The notes under the pieces: generated by a model
Told to the model about the DNA's origin: nothing
The model's database searches: none
Seen by the model: only the letters and a program-made list of their open reading frames with translations
Shown here: positions 35,841-45,029 of the stretch, in pieces
How the letters are laid out: each line of letters starts with the position of its first letter
Position numbering within the stretch: position 1 is the stretch's first letter
Position numbers and translations under genes: made by a program
DNA from: JAPOVO01 sp026708165
GTDB lineage: Bacteria > Chloroflexota > UBA11872 > VXNJ01
Assembly (NCBI GenBank): GCA_965208775.1
Contig: OZ242360.1
Coordinates: 1,674,001 to 1,738,000, forward strand
Length of the DNA: 64,000 nt
Reading direction: 5' to 3'

Positions 35841-38381
35841 CTATGGTAGGAACCGCTTCAGCGATACGTAATCCCTGATGTATTCGGGAACGAGCCGGCG
35901 AAACCTCTCGGGCACCTGGCTCAGGTCGTGGCCGGAGAACACCGGATTGGTGGCAAGGTCTCCGAACTTACGTTCGTCGATTGCAGCCCGCACGAGGCCG
36001 TTGGTCGCATAGGCTTTGAACAGATTCTTGATGGGCATGACCGACGAAGGCCGCCCCGGCCTGTGGTCGGCGATGAACTTGGCGAACTCTTCCTCAAGCA
36101 GTTCGTCTTTCGACTTGAATCGCGGTATCAAGCCGAAGGCCTTCTCCAGGACCTCGCGGGTGGTCAGCGGACGGTCCACGTTGGCGGCTTTGCGCAACCG
36201 GTCGAGGGTGTAGCGGTCTCCAGGCTTGCCGAAGATGTTGCGAATGACGTGATCTTCGGCCACCTCCCACTGCTTGGCCTCAACCGCTTCTGCCACCGCC
36301 TCGTCTTGGAGCACGACTTCCTCGAACCGGCCAAATAACAGGCGGTCGACCTTCATTCCCTCAACGCCGACGGGCTCCGCGCTAATGGTCTTGAGAATGT
36401 CCGCGCCCAGATGCTCGTAGGCGCCGCGCTTCGGTCGAACTGGACCGTTGTGATCGCCGTTTCCTTCCCCGCCGAGAGTCTTGGGATCCGGCAACTTTAG
36501 AACCTGGTCGTAGTTGAACTCGGTCTCGAAGAATTCGCAGGTGGCGAAGAAATCGAAGAGCTTGAACGTGGTCTTGTCCGGCTCAGTCACTTCCCCTTTG
36601 AGATCGTCGTCAAAGAGCTGTTCCCGGAAGTCGTGCTGGCGCGTTCCGCGGCCCTTGATCTGGACGAAATCGGTAGGCGAGAAGATTGGGCGAAACAGTC
36701 CGAGATTGAGAATGTCGGTGCAGTCGTAACCGGTGGTCATCATCCCGACGGTCACGCACACGCGGGCCTTGCTGGTCTTGTATGACGGTATGAAGTTCTC
36801 CGTACCCATCAGTTTGTTGTTGGCGAAGTTGATGGTGAACTGCTGGGCGTCTGCAACCTGCGAAGTGACTTGCACGGCGAAGTCGGACTGGTACTTGCCC
36901 GGATACATCATGTCGGCCATTTCGTTTAGAAGCTGCGTCACCTTGGCGGCGTGGTTCTGGCTGACGGCGAAGACGATGGACTTGCCGATCTCGCTACTCA
37001 CTGGATCGCGCAATGCGTTCTCAAGAAATGTCTTGCAGAGAACGTTGTTGGTCGCCTCGGAGAAGAAGCGCCTCTCGAACTCGCGCTGCTTGAAGGCCTC
37101 CTCTTGGTCGTCGCCGGCATTGTCGGTGTAGGTGACGACGAACCCATCTTCCGCAAGCAGTTGGGTAGTTACGTGGGTGCGGGCGTCCACCACCGTGGGA
37201 TTGACAAGGTAACCGTCGCGCACGCCGTCGAGCAGCGAGTAACGGAAGGTAGGCTCGCCGCTTTCGCAACCGAACGTGCGGTAGGTGTCGCGCAACAGCC
37301 GCCGTTCGACATCGCGCGGATCGCGTACCGTGGGGTCGGTGTGGTCGAAGCCCTTCAGGTAATCGCGGGGCGTAGCGGTAAGGCCAAGCTTGTAGCCGAC
37401 GAAATAGTCGAATACCGCCCGCGCGTTGCCGCTGATGGACCGGTGCGCTTCGTCGGAGATGACGAGGTCGAAGTCGGTGGGCGAGAAGAGTGACTGGTAC
37501 TTGTTGTTGAACAGCAGGGACTGGACCGTGGTGACGACAATCTCGGCTCTCCGCCAGGCGCTGCGGTTTTCCTTGTAAACGACCGTTTGGTGGTCTGCCG
37601 ACAGGAGCCTCTGAAATTCCTTCTTGGCCTGCTCTTCCAACTCAAGGCGGTCTACCAGGAAGAGCACGCGGGATGCATTTTGCGAGCTTAGAAACAGCTT
37701 GATGACAGCGGCGGCTGTGAGCGTTTTGCCGGTGCCGGTGGCCATCTCGAACAGGAAGCGGTCGGCGCCGTACTTCACCTCCTGCTGCAACGTGTGAACG
37801 GCCTTGAGCTGGTAGTCGCGCAGGAACCGCAGGTTGTTGGCTCGTTTGAAATCCTCGCGCTCGGCTTCGTTCTTCCAGGCCGCTTCGGAGGCGTAATTAG
37901 GCCGCTGGGTGAGAACGATGTAGTCAGCGTCTACTTGCTCGCGGATCAGGCGCTGAGGGTCGGGCTGTATCCGCGCGTAGCCAGTGACCGACTCGGGCGT
38001 TGGGAAGGAGGTGATTATGTGCGGATTGCCCCGCTCCAGGTCCCAAAGGTAGTGCAAGTTGCCGTTAGAAAGGATTACAAAGCGGCATTTCTGTGAGAGC
38101 GCGTATTTCCGCGCCTGCTCCTTGCCTGTCAGGGGGTTCTTATTCTCGGACTTCGCCTCCAAGACGAGGAGAGGAAATCCCTTCGAATCAAGCAGCAGGA
38201 AATCGATGACCCCTTTTTGGGTCTTCTCGAAATCGTCGCCTAGGTCTGCAAGATCGGATGCCCAGATCGGGACGCTTAGCTCCAGCCGGATGTTGGCGGG
38301 CTTATCCCCGTCCGGGAAGAAACGCCAGCCAGCGAGTTCAAGCTGCTTGTTGATCTTGATTCGAGCGGTAGCTTCGTTCAT
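35841..38381 (-). CDS. hsdR: Type I restriction endonuclease subunit R
   Basis: 846 residues. N-terminal nuclease (DFLLLDSKGFPLLVLEAKSE carries the D...ExK motif), then an SF2 translocase: Walker A MATGTGKT, DEAH in VISDEAHRS, GLTATP, and the late motif FVQIKGRGTRQ. The C-terminal helical part resembles the EcoEI family. It is the motor and nuclease of the system encoded with the M-S fusion. Confidence 0.93.
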   Translation of the reverse strand: MNEATARIKINKQLELAGWRFFPDGDKPANIRLELSVPIWASDLADLGDDFEKTQKGVIDFLLLDSKGFPLLVLEAKSENKNPLTGKEQARKYALSQKCRFVILSNGNLHYLWDLERGNPHIITSFPTPESVTGYARIQPDPQRLIREQVDADYIVLTQRPNYASEAAWKNEAEREDFKRANNLRFLRDYQLKAVHTLQQEVKYGADRFLFEMATGTGKTLTAAAVIKLFLSSQNASRVLFLVDRLELEEQAKKEFQRLLSADHQTVVYKENRSAWRRAEIVVTTVQSLLFNNKYQSLFSPTDFDLVISDEAHRSISGNARAVFDYFVGYKLGLTATPRDYLKGFDHTDPTVRDPRDVERRLLRDTYRTFGCESGEPTFRYSLLDGVRDGYLVNPTVVDARTHVTTQLLAEDGFVVTYTDNAGDDQEEAFKQREFERRFFSEATNNVLCKTFLENALRDPVSSEIGKSIVFAVSQNHAAKVTQLLNEMADMMYPGKYQSDFAVQVTSQVADAQQFTINFANNKLMGTENFIPSYKTSKARVCVTVGMMTTGYDCTDILNLGLFRPIFSPTDFVQIKGRGTRQHDFREQLFDDDLKGEVTEPDKTTFKLFDFFATCEFFETEFNYDQVLKLPDPKTLGGEGNGDHNGPVRPKRGAYEHLGADILKTISAEPVGVEGMKVDRLLFGRFEEVVLQDEAVAEAVEAKQWEVAEDHVIRNIFGKPGDRYTLDRLRKAANVDRPLTTREVLEKAFGLIPRFKSKDELLEEEFAKFIADHRPGRPSSVMPIKNLFKAYATNGLVRAAIDERKFGDLATNPVFSGHDLSQVPERFRRLVPEYIRDYVSLKRFLP

Positions 38382-38458
38382 GTGCCTTGCGGATCGGCGC
38401 GTAACTCAGTGATTGTAGGGCTTAGCAACAGTTGCGCGAGAATACTACCGGCGGCTGA

Positions 38459-38803
38459 CTACAGGTCCAGAACCAAACGCAGACCGGAATCTATCCCGGC
38501 GAGCAGTCGCGCCGGTACCTGGCCGACCCTTTCGACCAGATAGTCTCGATCCAGCGTTACGACCTGCGTCACATTGGCCACCGAGTCCTTGGGAAGCCCC
38601 GCCGACTCGGCCGGCACCAAAACGTTCCCGGGGGCATTGAGCAATCTCACATTTGTCGTGAGGATGACCCCGATCACCGTTCGAATCCGGCTTCGATTGA
38701 ACGAGTCCGTTTGAACTATCACGATTGGTCGCCGAAACCCCGGTGCTGAACCTCGTGGATCGTCCAGATCGGCCCACCAGACCTCGCCTCGGTGGACTAC
38801 CAT
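38459..38803 (-). CDS. MazF/PemK-type toxin
   Basis: 114 residues with HRGEVWWADLDDPRGSAPGFRRP, VIVQTDSFNRS and GVILTTNVRLLNAPGNV, the MazF fold. It overlaps the preceding antitoxin gene by seven bases. It is a ribosome-independent mRNA interferase by family. It lies just upstream of hsdR in the same direction. Confidence 0.88.
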   Translation of the reverse strand: MVVHRGEVWWADLDDPRGSAPGFRRPIVIVQTDSFNRSRIRTVIGVILTTNVRLLNAPGNVLVPAESAGLPKDSVANVTQVVTLDRDYLVERVGQVPARLLAGIDSGLRLVLDL

Positions 38804-39033
38804 CCCTCGGTCGAGACGCTGCGCCCTTGTGCCCGCCTTAGGTCGGGGGCAATCCGGCTTGGCTCTTCGCGATAGACCTCGTTGAGCCGCGCGGTGATGT
38901 CTTCGTCGCGACGCTTCGCCACGTACTCGGCGACTGCGGTCGCGTACAACTCGCTTCTGGAAACGCCCATCTCCGCCGCAAGCATATCGGCGGACTGGAA
39001 GAGATCGTCAGGTATTGATATCGCCGTCTTCAT
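38797..39033 (-). CDS. Ribbon-helix-helix antitoxin of the MazF/PemK toxin
   Basis: 78 residues: MKTAISIPDDLFQSADMLAA then GVSRSELYATAVAEYV, a standard RHH/CopG-like N-terminus; a 35-residue tail would block the toxin. Probably binds the inverted repeat just upstream of its start. Confidence 0.87.
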   Translation of the reverse strand: MKTAISIPDDLFQSADMLAAEMGVSRSELYATAVAEYVAKRRDEDITARLNEVYREEPSRIAPDLRRAQGRSVSTEGW

Positions 39034-39040
39034 ACCCTAA

Positions 39041-39056
39041 TCATACTACGGTATGA
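39041..39056. promoter_or_regulatory. Candidate operator of the RHH-MazF pair
   Basis: TCATAC-TACG-GTATGA is a perfect inverted repeat eight bases upstream of the antitoxin start; another TCATACC half-site lies at 39029-39035 over the start codon. The spacing suits RHH dimers. Confidence 0.5.
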
Positions 39057-39294
39057 CCTAGCGTGGATCGTCCGCGTGTTTAGTTAGTCCATGCGTGAGA
39101 GGGCGACACTTAGATGGGAGGACGGTGCTCGCGTGCGCTATTCTTTGAGGCTGCTCTCGGTGGCGTGCTCATTGCCATTTCATGGCCCTTACGTTGATCG
39201 GAAGAAACTTGACGGTTTCGGGAGGCCGTGGCCGCAAAGGCGCCGTCGAGGACTCTAAGCAGTAAAACTGAAGAACCTGGCTGGGAGGCACTCC

Positions 39295-40443
39295 ATGTTC
39301 AAGCTGCGTCTTCTTTACGCAAGCGCAATCATTTCGATTCTCTCGCTCCTGTTTACTGCGTGTATCCCGGATCAATCGTGCTCGAATCCACCGCCGATTC
39401 GCAGTGACGTGTCTACCGAAGACGCGCCCACGACCGCTGGTCTGACACGCGCAAACCCGATCTCGCTTGGCGAGTCCGTCGACTACGGCGACTGGGAAAT
39501 ATCGGCCAACGAGATGAGTCAGGTTGCGGACAAGGTCTACGTCGAGATCTCCGCGACGTACAACGTCGAGGAGCTGACGAGCGACGTGGGCGATCTGGAG
39601 TTCTGCCTGACCGGCTCTTCGCACATGTTGTACGCGGACTCAGACTCGATTTCCGACGAGGGGCCCGAACCCGTACTCGGCGACGGATACGGTGAAGACC
39701 AGATCAGGACCGGCTGGATTACCTTCGAGGCGCCGGCGGACGAAACGGATCTCATCCTTGCGGTTCGGCATTCGTCCACGATGTTTTTCGCAGACGCTGA
39801 CTTCCGGTACTTCGGCCTGGAAGACGATGTAGAGATCGACCCCGACCTGACGTCCGTTGCCGAGCCAACCGAAACGGGAGTCGGGCTTGACTCACCTGTC
39901 GAACTTGGAGAGGCCGCCGTCACCTCGGCGTTCTCCATCGAAATCATCGAATCGCTTATAGGGGAAGACGCGACGGATGAGTTGTCGGACACGAGCTTCT
40001 TCAACCCGGATCCCGGGGAAGGGAAGGAGTTCTTCCTGTTCAAGGTGCGCGTCCAGAACGTATCGGACGTCCTTGCACCCGCGTCGATCTCGCGTTTCCA
40101 GTTCTCGGCCGACGGGTTCCGCGAAATTCACGGATTGCTGCTGGCTAGCAGCATCTACACATCGGGCGGGGCCGGCGCCGCCGGGTCCGCGTTGTTTTCG
40201 CCGTTCCTGGAACTTCCCGGAGACGAGCTGCAGGCCACGCTCTATCCGGGGGCGTCGTTTGAAGGTTGGGTGCTGCTGGAGGTAGACGAGGGAACGGATC
40301 GGCTGGTCGTCTACGACCCCTCCATCGGAGGAGGCCTTACTCACGATCAGGATCGCAGGTACTTCTATCTCGAGGTAGTGGAAGACGACGCTGACGATGA
40401 GGAAGACGATACCGACACGGACGACGCGGACGACGACGCATAA
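39295..40443 (+). CDS. Lipoprotein with two DUF4352-like beta domains
   Basis: 382 residues with GGGAGG before ATG. The signal ends in lipobox LFTAC (C22). Two beta-sandwich repeats follow (about 45-185 and 205-355), each opening with a NPISLGESVDYGDWEIS or SPVELGEAAVTSAFSIEI segment, as in DUF4352. The C-terminal about 20 residues are almost all Asp and Glu. It is probably anchored outside the membrane; function unknown. Confidence 0.7.
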   Translation: MFKLRLLYASAIISILSLLFTACIPDQSCSNPPPIRSDVSTEDAPTTAGLTRANPISLGESVDYGDWEISANEMSQVADKVYVEISATYNVEELTSDVGDLEFCLTGSSHMLYADSDSISDEGPEPVLGDGYGEDQIRTGWITFEAPADETDLILAVRHSSTMFFADADFRYFGLEDDVEIDPDLTSVAEPTETGVGLDSPVELGEAAVTSAFSIEIIESLIGEDATDELSDTSFFNPDPGEGKEFFLFKVRVQNVSDVLAPASISRFQFSADGFREIHGLLLASSIYTSGGAGAAGSALFSPFLELPGDELQATLYPGASFEGWVLLEVDEGTDRLVVYDPSIGGGLTHDQDRRYFYLEVVEDDADDEEDDTDTDDADDDA

Positions 40444-40520
40444 CGCCTAAGTCCGCCGCGGGACCTCAAAACCCGGAGCGCCGCCGAAAGTCGCGTCAAG
40501 CGGCGTTTTGGGGTCGGGGA

Positions 40521-42095
40521 TTATCCCGTCCCCTTGCCGTTTTCCTGGAGCATGATGGCGTATTCGAAGCTGTCGGCGAGGGCGAGCCAGGAGGCTTCGA
40601 CCACGTTGGTCGAGCTGCCGACGGTGGTCCAGAAGTCCTCGCCGTTGGTGGACTCGATGAGAACTCGTATGCTGGCCTCGGTGCCGGCGTCGCTGTCGAC
40701 TATTCGCACCTTGTAGTCGATAAGCCGGACCGAATCGAGCGTCGGATAGGCGGTCAGCAGCGCCTTGCGCGTGCCCGCGTCCAGGGCGCTCACCGGCCCG
40801 TTGCCCTCCGCGGCGGTGTGAAAGACTTCTTCGCCCACCTTTATCTTGACCATCGCTTCCGAGAGAGCCGCCTTGCCGTCGCGCGTTTCGACCAGGGTAA
40901 GAAAGTCGACCAGCTCGAACGGGGGGCGGTAGCCCGGGGCCTGCCGCCGAACGAGCAGCTCGAACGACGCCTCGGCGCCCTCGAACTGGAAGCCCCGCGA
41001 CTCCATCAGCTTGAGCGTCCTGGCGGTCTGGGCGGCGTCCTGCCGGGACTGACCGATCCCCATCTGCTCGGTGCGCGTGACGACGTTGCTGGCGCCGGAT
41101 AGCTCCGAGACCAGAATCCGCTGGCGGTTGCCGACGAGAACGGGGTCGACGTGCTGGTAGGCGTGCTCGGCCTTGGCGGTGGCGCTGGCGTGGTATCCGG
41201 CCTTGTGCGCGAAGGCGCTCTGGCCGACGTAGGCCATCTGCGAGTTCGGGACCAGGTTGGCCGTCTCCGATACGAAGTGCGAGAGCTCGGTCAGACGCGC
41301 TAGATTCTCCTGGGATACGCACTCGACGCCCATCTTTAGCTGCAAGTTGGCGACCACCGCGCAGAGGTTGGCGTTTCCGCAGCGTTCGCCGAGCCCGTTG
41401 ATAGTCCCCTGCACCTGGGTGGCTCCGGCGCCGACCGCCGCGATCGATCCGGCGGTGGCGAGGTCCATGTCGTTGTGGGTGTGGATACCGACGGGAACCG
41501 GCGAACGGTCCACGGCTATGCGGGTCGATTCGCGGATGTGCCTCACCAGCGATCCGCCGTTGGTGTCGCAAAGGACGAGCCAGTCGCAGCCGGCTTCGAC
41601 GGCGGCGTCGAGACAGGCGAGGGCATAGTCGGGATCGTCGCGAAAGCCGTCGAAGTAGTGCTCGGCGTCGACTATCACTTCCAGACCGCGGCCTTTCAGG
41701 TATGAGACCGTGTCGCGGATCATCGCCAGGTTCTGCTCGGGAGCCGCTTCGAGGATGTGTTCCACCTGCCACCGCGAGAACTTGGCCACCAGGGCGACCG
41801 CCGACACGCCGCTCCCCACGATCGCCGCGACGGCGGGATCGTCTTCGACGGCGATGCCCTTGCGGCGGGTCGCGCCGAAAGCGACTATCTTGGCGTTCTT
41901 CCAGTCATGCTTGCTTGCAAGCTCGAAGAACTCGATGTCCTTGGGATTCGCGCCCGGAAATCCGCCCTCGATGTAGTGAATGCCGAACTCGTCGAGGCGG
42001 CGGGCGATCTTCATCTTGTCGGACGCTGAGAATGAAATCCCTTCTCCCTGCGAGCCGTCTCGCAGAGTGGTGTCGTACAGAAATACCTTGGACAT
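40521..42095 (-). CDS. cimA: Citramalate synthase
   Basis: 524 residues. TIM barrel start LYDTTLRDGSQGEGISFS, metal site HTHNDMDLA, GTINGLGERCGNANL, then the linker and a C-terminal LeuA-like regulatory domain. The longer FGATRRKGIAVEDDP segment is typical of bacterial CimA rather than LeuA. It condenses acetyl-CoA with pyruvate to start the threonine-independent isoleucine route, sharing leuCD and leuB. Last gene of the operon. Confidence 0.92.
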   Translation of the reverse strand: MSKVFLYDTTLRDGSQGEGISFSASDKMKIARRLDEFGIHYIEGGFPGANPKDIEFFELASKHDWKNAKIVAFGATRRKGIAVEDDPAVAAIVGSGVSAVALVAKFSRWQVEHILEAAPEQNLAMIRDTVSYLKGRGLEVIVDAEHYFDGFRDDPDYALACLDAAVEAGCDWLVLCDTNGGSLVRHIRESTRIAVDRSPVPVGIHTHNDMDLATAGSIAAVGAGATQVQGTINGLGERCGNANLCAVVANLQLKMGVECVSQENLARLTELSHFVSETANLVPNSQMAYVGQSAFAHKAGYHASATAKAEHAYQHVDPVLVGNRQRILVSELSGASNVVTRTEQMGIGQSRQDAAQTARTLKLMESRGFQFEGAEASFELLVRRQAPGYRPPFELVDFLTLVETRDGKAALSEAMVKIKVGEEVFHTAAEGNGPVSALDAGTRKALLTAYPTLDSVRLIDYKVRIVDSDAGTEASIRVLIESTNGEDFWTTVGSSTNVVEASWLALADSFEYAIMLQENGKGTG

Positions 42096-42174
42096 TTCGG
42101 ATTGCGGCTCCTGGAAAATCGGCGATGGTGCGCGGGCCTCTGGCAGGCCCGTTATCGTTCGTGAATAGAGGGAC

Positions 42175-43254
42175 CTAGGAGATCAGCTCGGCAATGACGG
42201 CGTCGCCCATGCCGGCCGTGCCGACACGGAGCGACGTTTCATCCTCCATGATGTCCGCTGTGCGGTAACCCTTGGCCAGCGCGGCTTCTACGGCGTCCTC
42301 GACCGCCCGCGCCTCTTCGGTGAGTCCCAGCGAAAGCTCAAGCAGCATCGCGGCGCTGAGAATTGTCCCCAGCGGATTGGCCACGTTCTGACCGGCGATA
42401 TCGGGCGCGCTTCCGTGGATTGGCTCGTAGAGTCCAACCCCGCCGTCGCCCAGACTGGCCGACGGCATAAGCCCAAGCGAACCCGCGAGCACCGACATCT
42501 CGTCGGTGATTATGTCGCCGAACATGTTGCCTGTAACGACCACGTCGAAATCCCTTGGGCTGACTATCAGCCGCATTGCGAATGCGTCGACAAGCATACT
42601 GTGGAAGTCAATGTCGGGATGCCCGGCGGCGACGTCTTCGGCGACTTCCCGCCAGAATCGGGAGCTTTCGAGGACGTTCATCTTGTCGACCGAGGTGACC
42701 AGCCCGCGCCGCTTCTCGGCGTGCTCGAAAGCCCGCTCGACTATCCGCCGTATCTCGCTCTCGCGATAGAGCAGCGTGTCGAAGGCCGCCGGCTCGCCGT
42801 CGACCTCGCCGCGCCCCTTGGGTTCGGCGAAATAGATGCCGCCGGTCAACTCTCGAAACACGAGCAAGTCGGCGCCTTCGACGATCTCGCGCTTGACGGG
42901 CGAGGAGCCGAGCAGGTGCTTGCTCAAGCGGAGCGGCCGAATGTTGGCCCACAGCTCCATCTCTTCGCGCAAGTCAAGCACGGCGCGCTCCGGATGCCGG
43001 CCGTTGACCGCCTCGCCGCCGGGGACGCCGCACGCGCCGAGAAGGACGGCGTGCGAGGACTTGGACAAGTCGATCACCTCGTCAGTGATCTCCCGGCCGT
43101 GACGCTCTATGGAGCACGCGCCGACCAGGGCGGTTTGGCCCTCGAAGCGGTGGTCGAACTTCTCGCCGACCGCATCTAACACGCGCCGGGCCTGGCCGAC
43201 GACCTCGGGCCCTACGCCGTCGCCGGGGAGATATGCAATCGAGAACTCGCCCAA
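42175..43254 (-). CDS. leuB: 3-isopropylmalate dehydrogenase
   Basis: 359 residues. IAYLPGDGVGPEVV, ELWANIRPLRLSKHL, ELTGGIYFAEPKGRG, VDKMNVLESSRFW, DNMFGD-like VVTGNMFGDIITDEMSVL and HGSAPDIAGQNVANPLG define the standard LeuB type. It oxidatively decarboxylates 3-isopropylmalate and, in the citramalate route, methylmalate. It lies next to a second dehydrogenase of a different type. Confidence 0.93.
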   Translation of the reverse strand: MGEFSIAYLPGDGVGPEVVGQARRVLDAVGEKFDHRFEGQTALVGACSIERHGREITDEVIDLSKSSHAVLLGACGVPGGEAVNGRHPERAVLDLREEMELWANIRPLRLSKHLLGSSPVKREIVEGADLLVFRELTGGIYFAEPKGRGEVDGEPAAFDTLLYRESEIRRIVERAFEHAEKRRGLVTSVDKMNVLESSRFWREVAEDVAAGHPDIDFHSMLVDAFAMRLIVSPRDFDVVVTGNMFGDIITDEMSVLAGSLGLMPSASLGDGGVGLYEPIHGSAPDIAGQNVANPLGTILSAAMLLELSLGLTEEARAVEDAVEAALAKGYRTADIMEDETSLRVGTAGMGDAVIAELIS

Positions 43255-43289
43255 ATCAGACGCTCCCCGACGCGGGGGCGGGACTACGT

Positions 43290-44345
43290 TCAGACAAGGC
43301 TTGCAACGAAGTCTCCGACTTCCGAAGTGGACATGCCCATCGCGCCGGCGCTCATCGACTTGATCCGGCCGCTCTCCAGCGCCTTGACTACGGCGTTGTC
43401 GACCCGCTCGGCGGCGTCGGCCTCGCCGAGGTGATCGATCAGCATCTGCATCGCGTTAATTCCGGCGAGCGGGTTGATTACGTTTTTCCCCTCGTATTTG
43501 GGAGCCGAGCCGCCGATCGGCTCGAACATGGATACTCCCTCGGGGTTGATGTTGCCGCCGGCGGCTATACCCATTCCCCCCTGGATTATGGCTCCGATGT
43601 CGGTGATGATGTCGCCGAAGATGTTGTCGGTGACGACCACGTCGAACCATTCGGGGTTCTTGATGAACCACATCGACGCCGCGTCAACGTGGGCGTATTC
43701 GCGCCGTATGTCGGGATAGTCGGCGTCGCCAACCTCGTTGAACGCCCGCCACCAGGTGCCCTGCACGTAGGTGAGCACGTTGGTCTTGCCGACCATGTGA
43801 AGCTGCTTCTCCCTGTTCCGGTTGCGGGCGACCTCGAACGCGAACCGGACCGCGCGCTCCGCGCCGCGGTAGGTGGTCATGTGGACCTGGGTCGAAACTT
43901 CCGAAGGGGTGCCGCCGTATTGGACGCCGCCCATCCCGGAATACAGGCCCTCGGTGTTTTCGCGCACGACGATGAAGTCGATGTCCTCCGGGCCTTTGTC
44001 CTTCAGGGGCGTCTCGACGTTGGGATACAGCTTGACTGGGCGCAGGTTGATGTACTGGTCCAGCTCGAAGCGGATGCGCAGCAGGATGCCCTTTTCGAGG
44101 ATCCCCGGCTCGACTTCGGGATGTCCTATGGCACCGAGCCATATCGCGTCGTACGACCGCAGCTCGTCCAAGGCTCCCCCGGGCAGGGTCTCGCCCGTCC
44201 GGAGGTACCGGTCTCCGCCGAGGTCGAGATGGACCGCTTCGTACTTGAATCCACCGGCGGCGGCCGCGGCTTCGAGAGTCTTGAGAGCCTCGACCGCCAC
44301 TTCGGGGCCTGTGCCGTCACCTGGAATTATGGCGATTCGATACAT
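43290..44345 (-). CDS. Isopropylmalate/tartrate dehydrogenase-type LeuB paralogue
   Basis: 351 residues. IAIIPGDGTGPEV, LLRIRFELDQYINLRPVKLYPNV, DFIVVRENTEGLYSGMGG, VVTDNIFGDIITDIGAII and GSAPKYEGKNVINPLAG place it with the actinobacterial-type LeuB / tartrate-dehydrogenase-like branch. Its position between leuD and leuB suggests a role in leucine or isoleucine synthesis, maybe on methylmalate, but the substrate is unproven. Confidence 0.8.
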   Translation of the reverse strand: MYRIAIIPGDGTGPEVAVEALKTLEAAAAAGGFKYEAVHLDLGGDRYLRTGETLPGGALDELRSYDAIWLGAIGHPEVEPGILEKGILLRIRFELDQYINLRPVKLYPNVETPLKDKGPEDIDFIVVRENTEGLYSGMGGVQYGGTPSEVSTQVHMTTYRGAERAVRFAFEVARNRNREKQLHMVGKTNVLTYVQGTWWRAFNEVGDADYPDIRREYAHVDAASMWFIKNPEWFDVVVTDNIFGDIITDIGAIIQGGMGIAAGGNINPEGVSMFEPIGGSAPKYEGKNVINPLAGINAMQMLIDHLGEADAAERVDNAVVKALESGRIKSMSAGAMGMSTSEVGDFVASLV

Positions 44346-44408
44346 TTCCGTGCCTTTCGTGCGCGCCGCTCCAAGGGCGGCTCAGCGGGTTTGTTCACAG
44401 CGGGACGG

Positions 44409-45017
44409 CTAATCGGCGCCGAAGCCGCGGACGTAGGGGAGGCTGTCGTGGACCCGGCGGACTTCCGACGGGTTTCCCACAAGCTCGCCGATGGCGTCCC
44501 AGGTGCCTGAGACAAGCCCGTCGCGGACAGCTTCGGGGATGCTCAGCGGCCACTGCCGGCTTCCGGAGCGCAGCACGCAGCCATCGAGATTCACCGTAAA
44601 TTCCATGGTCGGGTCGGCCTCGACCGCATTCTGAATCTCGGCGGCATCGTCACTCGAAACCACCGCGCAGACGATCCCTAGCGTGTAGCAGTTTCCGAAG
44701 AAGATCTCGGCAAAGCTCTCGCCTACGACGGCCTTGATTCCCCAGCGAAGGAGCGCCTGCGGAGCGTGCTCCCGAGATGACCCCGATCCGAAGTTGCTGT
44801 TGACCACGAGGACGCTCGCCCCGGCGTAGCGCGGATTATCAAACGGGTGCGCTCCCTCCGACGCCTTCCGGTCGTCCTCGAACACGTGCTCGCCGAGGCC
44901 GTCGAACGTGACCGCGCGGAGATAGCGTGCCGGGATGACCCGGTCGGTGTCGATATCGTTGCCCCGCAGCGGGATAGCGGTTCCGGTGATTTCAATTACT
45001 CGCATGTCGGTTGTCAT
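44409..45017 (-). CDS. leuD: 3-isopropylmalate dehydratase small subunit
   Basis: 202 residues; starts ATG 45017 or ATG 45005. GNDIDTDRVIPARYL, NFGSGSSREHAPQALLRWGI and SFAEIFFGNCYTLGI are the swivel-domain motifs. Partner of LeuC directly upstream (12-base gap). The same complex also hydrates citraconate in the citramalate route. Confidence 0.92.
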   Translation of the reverse strand: MTTDMRVIEITGTAIPLRGNDIDTDRVIPARYLRAVTFDGLGEHVFEDDRKASEGAHPFDNPRYAGASVLVVNSNFGSGSSREHAPQALLRWGIKAVVGESFAEIFFGNCYTLGIVCAVVSSDDAAEIQNAVEADPTMEFTVNLDGCVLRSGSRQWPLSIPEAVRDGLVSGTWDAIGELVGNPSEVRRVHDSLPYVRGFGAD

Positions 45018-45029
45018 GTTTTCAACACC

